NCBI RefSeq assembly: GCF_010365865.1
Contig: NZ_CP048020.1
Coordinates: 2,790,001-2,854,000, forward strand
Length of the DNA: 64,000 nt
Source of the DNA: Treponema vincentii
GTDB taxonomy: Bacteria > Spirochaetota > Spirochaetia > Treponematales > Treponemataceae
Direction of reading: 5' to 3'
The notes under the pieces: model-generated
The model's input: the letters and a program-made list of their open reading frames with translations, nothing else
Database searches by the model: none
Told to the model about the DNA's origin: nothing
Position numbers and translations under genes: made by a program
Part shown: positions 18,644 to 29,607 of the stretch, in pieces
Layout: every line of letters begins with the position of its first letter
Numbering within the stretch: position 1 is the first letter of the stretch

Positions 18644-20584
18644 ATGGTCAAAAGATGGATTTCGGCAGTAGAAATAGCAAATGTCTTAGGAATAGCAAAA
18701 CGGAGCGTAAATAGGCGCGCTCGTAATGAGCAATGGCGGAACCGCTCTATTAAAGCAAACGGCGGTATGACCCAAGTATTTCAGCTTGAATTTCTCCCTG
18801 ACGATGTCCAGCGGGCTTATGCAGCCAGCCTTTCAATGGATTTACAGGCGCTTAAAACAGCATTAAAACCCACGTCTGAGGCAGAAAAAAAGGTACTTAT
18901 CATCTCGTATAACGGGCGTGGCGCGGTAACCAAAGCGATAAAACCGCTTGAAGCGTCAAGCGAAGCGGGCTTACGCATCGCAGCGATGCGCGTCAAACTT
19001 ATCGAAGCCTATTCACAATCGGGGCTTTCGGCAAAAGCCTTTATTGCAGCCTACGAGTCCGGGGCGGTTGCTGCCGATCTCCGCGAGCGGCTCGGACGCT
19101 GGGGCAACATCCATACCCAGTCTAACTTTTATAAAAATTGGCTTGCCGTCTATCAGGAACACGGCATTGCAGGGCTTATCCCGCAATATGCCCGCAGGCG
19201 CGGCGGAGCGGGCGCAAGTTTTGACGAAAAAGCAAAAGAGATTATCAACTCGCTCTACCTTGATTTACGCAAACCGAGCGCAGCATCCGTCACCCGCGAC
19301 TTAGCGCAGTTCGGCTACGATCTCAAATACGTTACCGTCAATCGGTACATCAAAGAAATTCCGAACTCGGTCAAGGTCTTTTATCGGGAAGGACAAAAAG
19401 CCTATCACGATAAATTCGATCCGTACATCGAGCGCGACTACACCCTGTTTAAGGCGATGGAATGGGGCTGCGGCGACCATCATATCTTCGATTTTGTCAT
19501 CATGCACGAAGGGCGCATCTTCCGGCCGTGGGTTACGCTTTTTATGGATATGAGGAGCCGCACCATTACCGGCTGGTGGATTGATGTGGTGCCGAACACC
19601 TTGACGATTATGCGGGCATTTTCGCAAAGCGTTGAGCAGTATGGACTTTTTGAAAATATGCTCGTTGATAACGGCAAGGACTTTAGAAGCGAATGGTTTG
19701 CCGGAAGCGAGTGGAAACAGCGGAGGACACGGCCTGAAACAGAAACGCTTGAGCTCATTGAAGGCGTACTGCAGGACTGCAAAACGAACGTCCATTTTGC
19801 TACTCCCTATCGGGGGCAATCAAAGCCGGTTGAACGCTTTTTTAGAAGCGTTTGCGAGCTTTTTTCAAAGACGCAAGATTTTTATGTCGGCTCCAATACG
19901 GTTGACGCTCCGGAAGATAAAAAACTGTTCTGGGGACGCATCAACGGACGGGACAAGATAGAAGTAACCTACACATTAGAGCAATTACGGCGCGATTTTG
20001 CGCAGTTTGTAACGTGGTTCAATTCGAGCTGGCAGCATTCAGGGCAAGGGATGGACGGTAAAACACCGAATGCAGTGTTTGCCGAAACCTTTGACCACAA
20101 GCGCGAGCTGCCGGAAGAATACCGCAAATACCTCTTTACGGTACGGGAAAAGCGGGTTGTCCAGCGCAACGGCGTATCGATAGACGGTATCAGCTTCTAC
20201 AATCCTGAAATGGTTCGTCTTATCGGCGAAAAGGTCGAAGTCAGGCGCGACATAAACGACATCGGTAAGGCTGCAATTTTCAGTCTGCCTGATTTAGTCT
20301 TTCAGTTCGAGGCGGAAAGCGACGTGTTCAAGGATCGCGGCATTACGGAAGAAAACCTGCGAGCGGTGCGCAAGGAGCAAAGACAAGCCCGTGAGCACTT
20401 GAAAGACTACCGCTGGGATAAGGACATCCGAAACGCGCGGAAAACACCGGCACAATTACTGGCAGAAAAGGTAGAAGAGCCGGAGCCGGTACCGAATGCA
20501 CTTGAAAGCAAAAAAGTTGTCGGCGGGGAGCCGTTAGCGCCGAGGCGTAAGCGCACCTTGCGGCTTCCGATCGATCCTGATTAA
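18644..20584 (+). CDS. Mu-type DDE transposase (protein A)
   Basis: 646 residues. It cuts the phage ends and joins them to target DNA; it drives both integration and replicative transposition. The N-terminus (KRWISAVEIANVLGIAKRS) is the Mu-type winged helix DNA-binding domain. A second HTH-rich region follows to about 240. The rve-like catalytic core has Asp278 (GCGDHH), Asp342 (LVDNGKD) and Glu397 (GQSKPVERFF). The spacings of 64 and 55 residues nearly equal those of MuA (67 and 56). The charged C-terminal part (about 560-646) would contact protein B. The gene looks intact. Confidence 0.96.
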   Translation: MVKRWISAVEIANVLGIAKRSVNRRARNEQWRNRSIKANGGMTQVFQLEFLPDDVQRAYAASLSMDLQALKTALKPTSEAEKKVLIISYNGRGAVTKAIKPLEASSEAGLRIAAMRVKLIEAYSQSGLSAKAFIAAYESGAVAADLRERLGRWGNIHTQSNFYKNWLAVYQEHGIAGLIPQYARRRGGAGASFDEKAKEIINSLYLDLRKPSAASVTRDLAQFGYDLKYVTVNRYIKEIPNSVKVFYREGQKAYHDKFDPYIERDYTLFKAMEWGCGDHHIFDFVIMHEGRIFRPWVTLFMDMRSRTITGWWIDVVPNTLTIMRAFSQSVEQYGLFENMLVDNGKDFRSEWFAGSEWKQRRTRPETETLELIEGVLQDCKTNVHFATPYRGQSKPVERFFRSVCELFSKTQDFYVGSNTVDAPEDKKLFWGRINGRDKIEVTYTLEQLRRDFAQFVTWFNSSWQHSGQGMDGKTPNAVFAETFDHKRELPEEYRKYLFTVREKRVVQRNGVSIDGISFYNPEMVRLIGEKVEVRRDINDIGKAAIFSLPDLVFQFEAESDVFKDRGITEENLRAVRKEQRQAREHLKDYRWDKDIRNARKTPAQLLAEKVEEPEPVPNALESKKVVGGEPLAPRRKRTLRLPIDPD

Positions 20585-20661
20585 AGCAGCACAATCAGCG
20601 CCGTAAAAATGGCGCTTACAACAGTATAACAAACGATATTCAAACGGGAAGGAGAAAGAAT

Positions 20662-21587
20662 ATGGATAAACAAGACGGAATAAACGAAGAACTGTATCAA
20701 AAGTTTTTCGCGCTTGTCGGAAACCCCGATGAGGGGAAGCGGATTAGCCAAGCAAAGGCGGCGCAAGCCTTAGGCTATTCTTCTGCCGTTGTGTCGGCAT
20801 ACAAAAACCGCACGTATAACGGCAATGTAAAGGCGTTTGAAGAGGCGGTGCAGGCGTGGTTAAAGCGGGAAGAACGCCGGATTGAACGGCTGCACATCCC
20901 TATTTCGGAAACTGCGGTGCTGAACTCGATCCGTAAAGCGTTAAGCATTGCGCAAGATGAAGCTGATATTGCTGTCATTGTCGGAGATGCGGGAACCGGT
21001 AAGACGACAGCGCTGCGCAATTATGCCGCGGAAAGCCATAGCGCGCTGTTAATTGAAGTAGACTCAAGTTTTACCAAAAGCGTACTGGTTAAAACCATTG
21101 CCCAGTCACTGGGGCTCGATACCAAAGGCGGCATGAGCGTCATTATCTCCCGCATCGTAGATGCCTTAAAGGGACGGGACACGGTTATCCTGATTGATGA
21201 GGCGGAGTACCTGTCAGACGGCTGCCTTGAACTCATCCGGCGGGTCATCAACGACAAAGCGCAAACCGGTGTCGTCCTTTGCGGATTACCGGACTTACGG
21301 TACAAGCTGGAAAACCGGCGGCTCGACCATCACCAGCTGACCAGCCGCGTCGGGGTCTTTCTGGAAGTCAAAAAAGATGAGCAAAGCCGATGCTGCAAAG
21401 ATCATCGGCGCAGTCTGGCCCCGTCTTTCAAAGGAAACCCTTGAACTTTTTTGTCAAAGCGTCAAAGGGATCGGTGCGGACGCTCACCAAACTGATGGGG
21501 CGGGTGCATCAGACAATGGCAATAAACCGGCTCGATGAGCCGGATGAGGAGGTTATTCAAGCAGCAGGCGAAATGCTGATGGAATAA
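20662..21587 (+). pseudogene. Mu-type transposition ATPase (protein B), frameshifted twice
   Basis: AAA+ target-selection ATPase that brings the transposase to target DNA and gives transposition immunity. The first 238 codons show an N-terminal HTH (AAQALGYSSAVVSAYKN), Walker A (VGDAGTGKTTAL) and Walker B (VILIDEAEYL). At an A6 run (21370-21375) the frame is lost. Translation in the +1 frame gives MSKADAAKIIGAVWPRL, then near 21461 (AAAGGGA) a second shift leads to SVRTLTKLMGRVHQTMA and the stop at 21587. Removing one base at each point gives 307 residues, the size of MuB (312). Either a broken gene or two base-calling errors. Confidence 0.85.
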
Positions 21588-21618
21588 AACAAATTGGAGC
21601 ACAGGAGGTGCAAAGCGT

Positions 21619-21759
21619 ATGTATGGGTGGCTATATCGCAGGGCATTAGCCCTAAAAGATGTAGGGGAGAACGTGCGGTGCCGCACGTTGATAATTGCTG
21701 GATTGTGCATAAAAGAATGGGTTTTATCGCACATGATGAACAAACACGCAAGACCATAA
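21619..21759 (+). CDS. Possible small early protein (46 aa)
   Basis: ATG at 21619, 46 codons (MYGWLYRRALALKDVGEN...), preceded by AGGAGG ten bases upstream. It lies between the B and Gam genes, where Mu carries small early genes such as kil. No recognisable motif; the length alone cannot prove coding. Confidence 0.45.
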   Translation: MYGWLYRRALALKDVGENVRCRTLIIAGLCIKEWVLSHMMNKHARP

Positions 21760-21772
21760 GTGGAGGTTATCT

Positions 21773-22285
21773 ATGGCAAGGTACAAGCCGAATATCGGCA
21801 AAATCAAAACGCTTGAGGATGCGGATTTAGCCCTCAAGGAAATCGGACTTCTTGAGCACGAACTGGAGACAATCGACGGGGAAGCGAACAAGAAAATTGC
21901 AGAAATTAAAGCAGACTGCGCAAAGCAAGGGGAAGGTCTTCGTAAACGCATTACCGACCTTTCCGCCCTGCTTGGCGCATTTGCCGAATACAACCGTGAG
22001 GAACTGTTTAAAGACCGCAAATCCCAAAAACTATCCTTCGGCGAATTTGGCTATCGTAAGTCTACCGCAATCAGCGTCAAAAAGACAACACTTGAGCTTC
22101 TGAAAAAACTGCATTTAACCAAGTATATCCGTATCAAAGAAGAAATTGATAAGGATTTAATGGCGGAGATGACTGATGAATCCTTAGCGCAAGTTGATGC
22201 GGTGCGCAAAGTCAAAGATGCTTTTTTCTGCCAAGCAAACCGCGAAGAAGTAAACAAAGAGCTGTTGAAAGAGCAGGTATCGTAA
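21773..22285 (+). CDS. Mu Gam-like host-nuclease inhibitor
   Basis: 170 residues of the Phage_Mu_Gam family, relatives of eukaryotic Ku, which bind double-strand DNA ends and shield them from exonucleases such as RecBCD. The long N-terminal coiled coil (EIGLLEHELETIDGEANKKIAEIKA), the ALLGAFAEYNREEL turn, and LSFGEFGYRKSTAISV followed by a helical tail are typical. It starts behind GGAGG and belongs to the early/replication block. Confidence 0.88.
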   Translation: MARYKPNIGKIKTLEDADLALKEIGLLEHELETIDGEANKKIAEIKADCAKQGEGLRKRITDLSALLGAFAEYNREELFKDRKSQKLSFGEFGYRKSTAISVKKTTLELLKKLHLTKYIRIKEEIDKDLMAEMTDESLAQVDAVRKVKDAFFCQANREEVNKELLKEQVS

Positions 22286-22337
22286 AAGCCGGTAAACGGC
22301 ACGGATTTTGTATTGAAAGAGGAGGAGAAATCGCGTT

Positions 22338-22853
22338 ATGGAAGCAAAAACAAACACACCGAAAGCAGGCGTCGCTGGGCGCAAGTGGATACAGATACTC
22401 CACGTAGCAAAACGTGAGTGCGGTCTTGATGACGCTTCCTATCGTGCCCTCCTTTTTGGTGCAGCGGGGGTTGACTCGGCACGTGATATTAAGACGTGGC
22501 AACAGTATAACGCGGTACTCAAAGCCTTTGCAACGCTCGGTTTCAGAGTAACAGCCGGTAAAGCGGCACAAAGCGGCTTAAAAAAGACCGCATCGCAAAA
22601 CGGTCGTAATGGCGATTGGATTAGCGCACGGCAAGAGTATTACATCCGGGGATTATGGGATTTGGCAAGCAGGGCAAAAGACGAGGCTTCTTTACAAGCG
22701 ATGCTCCAGCGCATTGCAGGGGTTACGCAGATCGAATGGATCAGCAAAGAAAAGGCTACCAAGGTGATCCTTGCCTTGCGGGATATTGCAAAAAAAGCGG
22801 GGGTCAATCCAGACCGTCCGCCTCATCCTCAAAGTGAAGGCGCAAAGCAGTGA
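22338..22853 (+). CDS. GemA/Gp16-like regulatory protein (DUF1018)
   Basis: 171 residues. The pattern IQILHVAKRECGLDDASYRALLFGAAGVDSARDIKTWQQ followed by ARQEYYIRGLWDLASRAKDE is that of the Mu GemA family. In Mu, GemA modulates host gene expression and DNA gyrase-related functions in the semi-essential early region. The stop overlaps the GTG of the next gene by four bases, so translation is coupled. Confidence 0.8.
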   Translation: MEAKTNTPKAGVAGRKWIQILHVAKRECGLDDASYRALLFGAAGVDSARDIKTWQQYNAVLKAFATLGFRVTAGKAAQSGLKKTASQNGRNGDWISARQEYYIRGLWDLASRAKDEASLQAMLQRIAGVTQIEWISKEKATKVILALRDIAKKAGVNPDRPPHPQSEGAKQ

Positions 22854-23233
22854 CCGACAGCATCTACGAAGCGAACGAAACGCTTGAACAGCTGGAATTA
22901 CTCATCGGCAAGGACAATGCCCGGAAAGTCTTTGAATTTTTTGAAGGCAGTAGCTTTTATTTCCCCAAAAGAATCGGACTTGCCGAACAGCACCGTCAAA
23001 TCTTTGCAGAGCTTCGTGCCGGAGCCACCTACGCCGACCTTGCGGAAAAATACCGCTATACCAAATCCTACATCCGCAAGATAGAACACAAACTAACAGC
23101 CGAGCGACGCGCCCTTTTGAAAGCCGGCATCACCCCGCCTGATGAAACCGCCAGTGCAAGCGCCGATCCTGTCAAACTGGACGTGCCACACTCAAGACCA
23201 TTTGAACCAGGAGAATTATTTTATGAACACTGA
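22850..23233 (+). CDS. Mor-type activator of middle/late prophage transcription
   Basis: 127 residues, GTG start overlapping the GemA stop. The central part FYFPKRIGLAEQHRQIFAELRAGATYADLAEKYRYTKSYIRKI matches the Mor/C fold: a beta-strand dimer region followed by helix-turn-helix. In Mu, Mor activates the promoter of C, which then turns on late genes. Only one such protein is seen here, so it may switch on the late operons directly, possibly through the paired repeats at 29463 and 36114. Confidence 0.8.
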   Translation: MTDSIYEANETLEQLELLIGKDNARKVFEFFEGSSFYFPKRIGLAEQHRQIFAELRAGATYADLAEKYRYTKSYIRKIEHKLTAERRALLKAGITPPDETASASADPVKLDVPHSRPFEPGELFYEH

Positions 23234-23867
23234 TGCAGAAACCATTAAAAAACGAATTAAAAAGCTTTTGGCACTGTCAAAAAGCCCGAATGAAAACGAG
23301 GCAATGGCAGCGTTACAAAAAGCGCAGGAACTGATGGAAGCATACCACGTAACGGAAGCCGAATGCGTGTATGCGTCGCAGACGGTCAAAGCGACAAAGC
23401 GTGAATCGGCATGGCGGTCAACGCTTGCGAACACCGTTGCATCGCTGTATGCCTGTGAGGCATTACGCGATGTTTCAAGCGGTCAAATGATTTTTTACGG
23501 AGAATCATTCGACGCATTTATGGCAAAAGAGATGTACGGCTATTTAAGTAAAACGATAGACCGGATGGTTAAGCAGAACGTGCGTAAGCGCAATACGCTG
23601 AAATACAAAAATCAATACCGCTTCGGGATCGTCTGTCGGTTAGCAATTCGGATATATGAATTGGGACAGAAAGTATCATGGGCGCCTGAGCGTGAACATA
23701 AATTGCTTGCGGTAAAAAAGGCAGCGGAAAACAAATTCGGCATTATAACGAGGAGTGAACTAAAAACAAACCAAAAAGGCAAAGCCTTTAATCGCGGCGT
23801 AGCTGACGGCGGCACCGTTTCATTACACCGGCAAGCAACCGCCCGCAATGGATATTTGGAGGGATAA
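23223..23867 (+). CDS. DUF2786-type phage protein
   Basis: 214 residues. The N-terminus (KRIKKLLALSKSPNENEAMAALQKAQELMEAYHV) is the DUF2786 helical motif found in many phages; the rest (VASLYACEALR ... AKEMYGYLSKTIDRMVKQ) fits the domain that follows it in those proteins. The function is unknown. Start: ATG 23223 with GGAG nine bases upstream; it overlaps the end of the Mor-like gene by 11 bases. Confidence 0.75.
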   Translation: MNTDAETIKKRIKKLLALSKSPNENEAMAALQKAQELMEAYHVTEAECVYASQTVKATKRESAWRSTLANTVASLYACEALRDVSSGQMIFYGESFDAFMAKEMYGYLSKTIDRMVKQNVRKRNTLKYKNQYRFGIVCRLAIRIYELGQKVSWAPEREHKLLAVKKAAENKFGIITRSELKTNQKGKAFNRGVADGGTVSLHRQATARNGYLEG

Positions 23868-24149
23868 ATGACAATCGAAGAAATGAAAGCAAAAGGCTAT
23901 AAGCATTATACCGCAATTATCGAAAAGAAGCTTGTTACCAAAGAAGTAGAGGTATGGGCAAAGGACAGATACGATGCAGAAACAATACTTGCGAATGCTT
24001 CCGAAGAATTATCAGATTGTGATTTTGAGGAGTGGGTTGAGTCGGAAATTCACGACCTGACTGAAAGTATATGTTCACCGATCGGTATTGCAGCTGCACA
24101 GTCAACGGTAACGGATTGCAACGAAGATTTTTACAGAGACGAGGAATAG
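23868..24149 (+). CDS. Unknown small phage protein (93 aa, acidic)
   Basis: Begins on the base after the stop of the previous gene, behind GGAGG. The N-terminal half is a beta-rich segment with charged residues (YTAIIEKKLVTKEVEVWAKDRYDA). The tail is strongly acidic (SEELSDCDFEEWVESE). No known motif; possibly a DNA-mimic-like early protein, but this is only an impression from charge. Confidence 0.65.
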   Translation: MTIEEMKAKGYKHYTAIIEKKLVTKEVEVWAKDRYDAETILANASEELSDCDFEEWVESEIHDLTESICSPIGIAAAQSTVTDCNEDFYRDEE

Positions 24150-24156
24150 GTAACGC

Positions 24157-24360
24157 ATGAAAACGATTTTTCTAAACGAAAAAAAGCCGCCGTACATGGA
24201 AGAAACCGAATACATAAAATTAAGTGCTGGGCAAATATCACAGGCGGTGAACAGTCTTAATTATGCCGGAAAAGAAGCCGCTGCGGTCGTTGCCATTATG
24301 ACGCTTAACGCGCTGGGACTTACCCCAGCGCAAATTACCGCACTGCTTGCAACCGAATAG
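24157..24360 (+). CDS. Unknown small phage protein (67 aa)
   Basis: 67 residues (MKTIFLNEKKPPYMEETEYIKLSAGQISQAVNSLN...), ending in a hydrophobic, Ala/Leu-rich helix. It lies in the same run of closely spaced early genes, seven bases after the preceding stop. No motif recognised. Confidence 0.6.
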   Translation: MKTIFLNEKKPPYMEETEYIKLSAGQISQAVNSLNYAGKEAAAVVAIMTLNALGLTPAQITALLATE

Positions 24361-24371
24361 GGAGGAATCAA

Positions 24372-24500
24372 ATGAAAGAGGTTGTATCTTGTATCCTAAA
24401 TATATTAGTGGCTTGTTTAGTAGCATTTTTACTGAATTTACATTTAGTTGAAAAAAGACAGTATCGGAAAAGCATTAGGGTTGTCGGAAAGCCGCATTAG
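24372..24500 (+). CDS. Small membrane protein (42 aa), possibly the first half of a frameshifted gene
   Basis: ATG 24372 behind GGAGG. The first 25 residues (MKEVVSCILNILVACLVAF) are one hydrophobic helix. At an A6 run (24451-24456) the frame continues for 15 codons, while the +1 frame reads a sigma-region-4-like HTH. With one A fewer the two would join into one protein of about 62 residues with a membrane anchor and a DNA-binding tail. Confidence 0.5.
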   Translation: MKEVVSCILNILVACLVAFLLNLHLVEKRQYRKSIRVVGKPH

Positions 24501-24561
24501 CCAACTGTTAAAGCGGCTACAGAACAAGCTCAAAACTGTGTATGCAAGGAGATTTGAATAA
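24448..24561 (+). CDS. Micro-ORF with sigma-70 region 4-like helix-turn-helix
   Basis: A 37-codon open frame (TTG 24448) reading KKDSIGKALGLSESRISQLL, then a basic helix. GxALGLSESRISQL is the recognition HTH of FliA/WhiG-type sigma factors. The frame opens directly after a TAG and shares the A6 run with the upstream membrane ORF. It may be expressed as a fusion by slippage, or be a remnant. Confidence 0.5.
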   Translation: MKKDSIGKALGLSESRISQLLKRLQNKLKTVYARRFE

Positions 24562-24999
24562 ATGCTTGAAGTTGATCTTGAAAACGACCAGATACGGGAG
24601 ATAGACCTTAATAAAGTAGACGAAATTCGCTGCCAAAAATGCGGCGAAAAAGTTAAAGGGCGCATGGGACGCGACGTATATACTACCGAATACGATGTGC
24701 ATCGGTATACCAAAATACTCTTATGTCCTTCTTGTAAAAAGGAACTTAATTCATGGGCTAGTCCAAAACTGGCAGAATATGAAAAAGCATTAGTTATGCA
24801 GTGGTTTAGCGGAAATTTGAGAAAAGAAAATACGACAGCCGATAAGCGAGCGATGCTGTTGAAACACATTATCGATACGCATGACTGCTTCTTATGTAAA
24901 TCGTTAGGATGGAAAGAAAAATGCGAGCAAGCAAAAAAGAGCTGTGATGATTTTTTTATTCCAGAACTTGAAAGGATTTTTGCCCAACAGAGCACATAA
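24562..24999 (+). CDS. Unknown phage protein with two CxxC pairs (zinc-ribbon-like)
   Basis: 145 residues. Cys24-X2-Cys27 (RCQKCGEK) and a second CPSC about 29 residues later could bind zinc. A later CFLC and another Cys follow in the helical C-terminal part. No annotated family is recognised. The ATG follows the stop of the micro-ORF directly, behind AAGGAG. Composition from here to about 27.9 kb is visibly AT-richer than the transposition genes. Confidence 0.65.
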   Translation: MLEVDLENDQIREIDLNKVDEIRCQKCGEKVKGRMGRDVYTTEYDVHRYTKILLCPSCKKELNSWASPKLAEYEKALVMQWFSGNLRKENTTADKRAMLLKHIIDTHDCFLCKSLGWKEKCEQAKKSCDDFFIPELERIFAQQST

Positions 25000-25028
25000 T
25001 AATTAAAATTCTAAGGAGGAAAAAACTT

Positions 25029-25304
25029 ATGAGAAATAAAATAATTGACTTACACAATGCACTATTTGCAGAACTTGAAGCGTTACAAGATGAGGATAGT
25101 TTCAAAGATGAAAATGGGAATATCGACAATACGAAAGTTGAGATTGCCATTAAACGCGCTGATGCAGTAAACAGCATTGCCGGGAGAATTACGGAATTGA
25201 CGCGGCTTCAACTTGATGCTGTTCGCGTTGCTGACAATATGGGAATGTCGATACAGTTGCCGGAGACTCTTGGGGCAAAAGAAATCGACTGGAGAAAAAA
25301 ATAG
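25029..25304 (+). CDS. Unknown phage protein (91 aa, helical)
   Basis: 91 residues behind AAGGAGG. It is mostly helical (IIDLHNALFAELEALQDEDSF ... AIKRADAVNSIAGRI), without membrane span or motif. The pattern recalls small phage proteins of unknown role that precede HNH genes, but there is nothing firm. Confidence 0.65.
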   Translation: MRNKIIDLHNALFAELEALQDEDSFKDENGNIDNTKVEIAIKRADAVNSIAGRITELTRLQLDAVRVADNMGMSIQLPETLGAKEIDWRKK

Positions 25305-25317
25305 GCAATGGTGTGAT

Positions 25318-26088
25318 ATGAGTACGGTTAAGTGGACGAGAGAAATTGATAACTGGATTAAAGAGCGCTGCCCCATTCGTGAACATGGATACACTCAGAT
25401 TCAGCACATGGTCGATGAGCTTAACAAAATGTTTCACACGGACTTTAGCATAACTGCATTCAAGGCAAACTGTTACAGCAAAGGATTTAACCTTGGGGTA
25501 ATGAAAAGCGCAAACCATCGTCGAGGTGTAAAACACCATCGACACAAACCGATCGGCAGCTTGCGAGAAAAAAAAGGCTATGTGCAGATAAAGATCGCAG
25601 AACCGAATAAATGGATGCAGTATCAGCGGTATGTGTGGGAACAACACCATCCAGGTGAGAGTGCGGAAGGAATGGTAGTTATTTTCATGGACGGTAATAG
25701 TCGTAACTTTGATCCTTCAAACCTTGAGCGCGTTTTACGAGGAGAATTAAACGTTATGGCTCGCATGGGACATACAGCAGCAATGTCACGCGAAGAGCGG
25801 GACATCTGTTTACTCAGGGCGCGAGTTGCCATAGCAAAGGTAAACCTTGCAGGACGTGAGAAAGCTTACGCACTCCACAATAAAGCAAACTACGAACGAA
25901 AAAAAAACGATCCTGCAGAAAAGGCAAAAAGAGCCGCGTATGCAAAACAACGGCTTGCAAACATTATGGCTGATCCGGTAAAGCACGAAGCGTATCTTTG
26001 TAAGCAGCGGGAATACAGAGCAAAGAACTGCGAGCGGTTGAATGCGCAAGCACGTGAATATTGGCGACAGAAAAGGAATAAGAAATGA
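25318..26088 (+). CDS. HNH endonuclease-like protein
   Basis: 256 residues. The segment YQRYVWEQHHPGESAEGMVVIFMDGNSRNFDPSNLERV matches the phage HNH_3 core (W..h.....eG..V.f.DGN..N....NL). The usual second His is replaced by Phe in VVIFMDGN, as in a subset of phage relatives, so catalytic competence is uncertain. The N-terminus is an HTH-like segment (TQIQHMVDELNKMFHTDFSITAFKANC). The C-terminal 80 residues are very basic and probably bind DNA. Start chosen at ATG 25318. The stop overlaps the recombinase start by four bases. Confidence 0.7.
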   Translation: MSTVKWTREIDNWIKERCPIREHGYTQIQHMVDELNKMFHTDFSITAFKANCYSKGFNLGVMKSANHRRGVKHHRHKPIGSLREKKGYVQIKIAEPNKWMQYQRYVWEQHHPGESAEGMVVIFMDGNSRNFDPSNLERVLRGELNVMARMGHTAAMSREERDICLLRARVAIAKVNLAGREKAYALHNKANYERKKNDPAEKAKRAAYAKQRLANIMADPVKHEAYLCKQREYRAKNCERLNAQAREYWRQKRNKK

Positions 26089-26693
26089 TTTATGCGTATA
26101 TCAGAGTAAGTACGGAAAAGCAAACTGTCGAAAATCAACGCTTTGAAATACATAACTGGGCAGAAAATAGACATATCAGGATCGATAGATATGTAGAAGA
26201 AATTATGTCTGGTACAGTAGCCATCGGGCACCGTAAACTTGGAGATTTAAGCAAGGAATTACAAAAAGATGATGTGCTAATTGTAAGCGAACTTTCACGG
26301 CTCGGCAGAAGTCTTTTGAATGTAATGAGCTTTCTAAATGTCTGCATTGAACGGAATATCAAAGTGTTTTCGATTAAAGAGAATTTTGAATTTGCAGACA
26401 ATATTAACTCAAAAGTTTTAGCATTTGCTTTTTCCTTAGCAGCAGAAATTGAGCGGCAACTGATTAGTCAAAGAACAAAAGAAGCGCTTGCTTTGCGGCG
26501 TGCTCAAGGTGTTGTGTTAGGTCGCCCACAAGGTAAAAAGAATGCTGCTGAACGATATAAGTTGTACGGCAAAGAAGCGGAGATACAAGACTATTTAAGT
26601 AAGAAGATACCAAAGGCAGCGATCGGCAGGTTATTGGGTGTGCACCGAATAACGGTTGATAAGTTCATAAAAGAAAATAATCTTTTGGAGTGA
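26085..26693 (+). CDS. Serine recombinase (resolvase/invertase family)
   Basis: 202 residues. The catalytic Ser9 lies in AYIRVSTEKQ; LSRLGRSLLNVM carries the conserved Arg residues; the E-helix and a C-terminal HTH (KAAIGRLLGVHRITVDKFI) follow. The size and domain order are those of Hin/Gin/PinR invertases and resolvases. In Mu, Gin inverts the tail-fibre segment, but there it sits at the right end. Here the gene sits in the early cargo, far from the fibre gene, so the target is open: prophage dimers, a cargo segment or a host site. Confidence 0.88.
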   Translation: MIYAYIRVSTEKQTVENQRFEIHNWAENRHIRIDRYVEEIMSGTVAIGHRKLGDLSKELQKDDVLIVSELSRLGRSLLNVMSFLNVCIERNIKVFSIKENFEFADNINSKVLAFAFSLAAEIERQLISQRTKEALALRRAQGVVLGRPQGKKNAAERYKLYGKEAEIQDYLSKKIPKAAIGRLLGVHRITVDKFIKENNLLE

Positions 26694-26699
26694 TTCACA

Positions 26700-27029
26700 A
26701 TGGGGAAAAATACTTTTTATCATGATTTATTACAAACGGCATTATCTTGTGATATTAAAATACTCAATGATGATTTTTGTTGTAAGCTCTTAGCGTGGTT
26801 ATATATCTTTGGTGGAGGACACGAAAAAGTTATTTACAATATAAAAATGAGAGCGGAAATTCAGTATGCACAAAAGCGGCTTAATCTGTATGCAGGAGAA
26901 ATCTGCAATCAAACATTACTACCATTACTTAAACAGCGAATACAAGAATGTGGTACACATTTTAATCCGATTCTCCCTGCATGGATAGCAGAAATTGATG
27001 ATCGATACGGAATAAAAACACGGTGCTAA
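26700..27029 (+). CDS. Unknown protein between two recombinase genes (109 aa)
   Basis: 109 residues (MGKNTFYHDLLQTALSCDIKIL...), mostly helical, five Cys, no recognised motif. It lies seven bases after the serine recombinase and 15 before the tyrosine recombinase, so all three are probably co-transcribed. Confidence 0.6.
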   Translation: MGKNTFYHDLLQTALSCDIKILNDDFCCKLLAWLYIFGGGHEKVIYNIKMRAEIQYAQKRLNLYAGEICNQTLLPLLKQRIQECGTHFNPILPAWIAEIDDRYGIKTRC

Positions 27030-27044
27030 TATAAGGAGGACGGT

Positions 27045-29345
<2,301 letters not shown>

Positions 29346-29375
29346 CCCGTTAGAGGGATTCGTAAACCTCCGCTA

Positions 29376-29422
29376 GCCGCAGGCGATCCGGCCGGGGGTA
29401 ATACCGGCAGCGGCATTTTTTA
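29376..29422 (+). terminator. Terminator at the end of the early/cargo operon
   Basis: GCCGC (29376-29380) pairs with GCGGC (29410-29414), with an inner CCGG/CCGG helix, followed by a T6 run. It closes the early transcription unit before the late genes. Confidence 0.65.
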
Positions 29423-29462
29423 TTTCAAAATACGTTTTTCACATCATGTATACCGAGCCTAT

Positions 29463-29484
29463 TTTTTTCAAATAGTTTCTTTGA
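29463..29484. repeat. 22-bp direct repeat, copy 1 (upstream of the lysis/head operon)
   Basis: This 22-base sequence (six T, then CAAATAGTTTCTTTGA) is repeated exactly at 36114-36135. Copy 1 lies about 125 bases before the first late gene. The other 29423-29607 sequence shows no gene. It may be an activator (Mor-like) site or part of a late promoter. Confidence 0.7.
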
Positions 29485-29607
29485 TTAGTCATAATAAAAC
29501 CGGCTACAGTATACCGTAAGCGTACATTGAGGATACGCCTTGTACGGATTTCCCTTCCCTTTACCTGAAAAGGTGTATCCTGATGGCGCTTATCTGGAGG
29601 TATTACT

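Noticed and set aside
26085-26693. Gin-type inversion system for tail fibres
   Set aside because: The serine recombinase lies about 25 kb from the only fibre gene, and I found no inverted crossover sites or alternative fibre ends.
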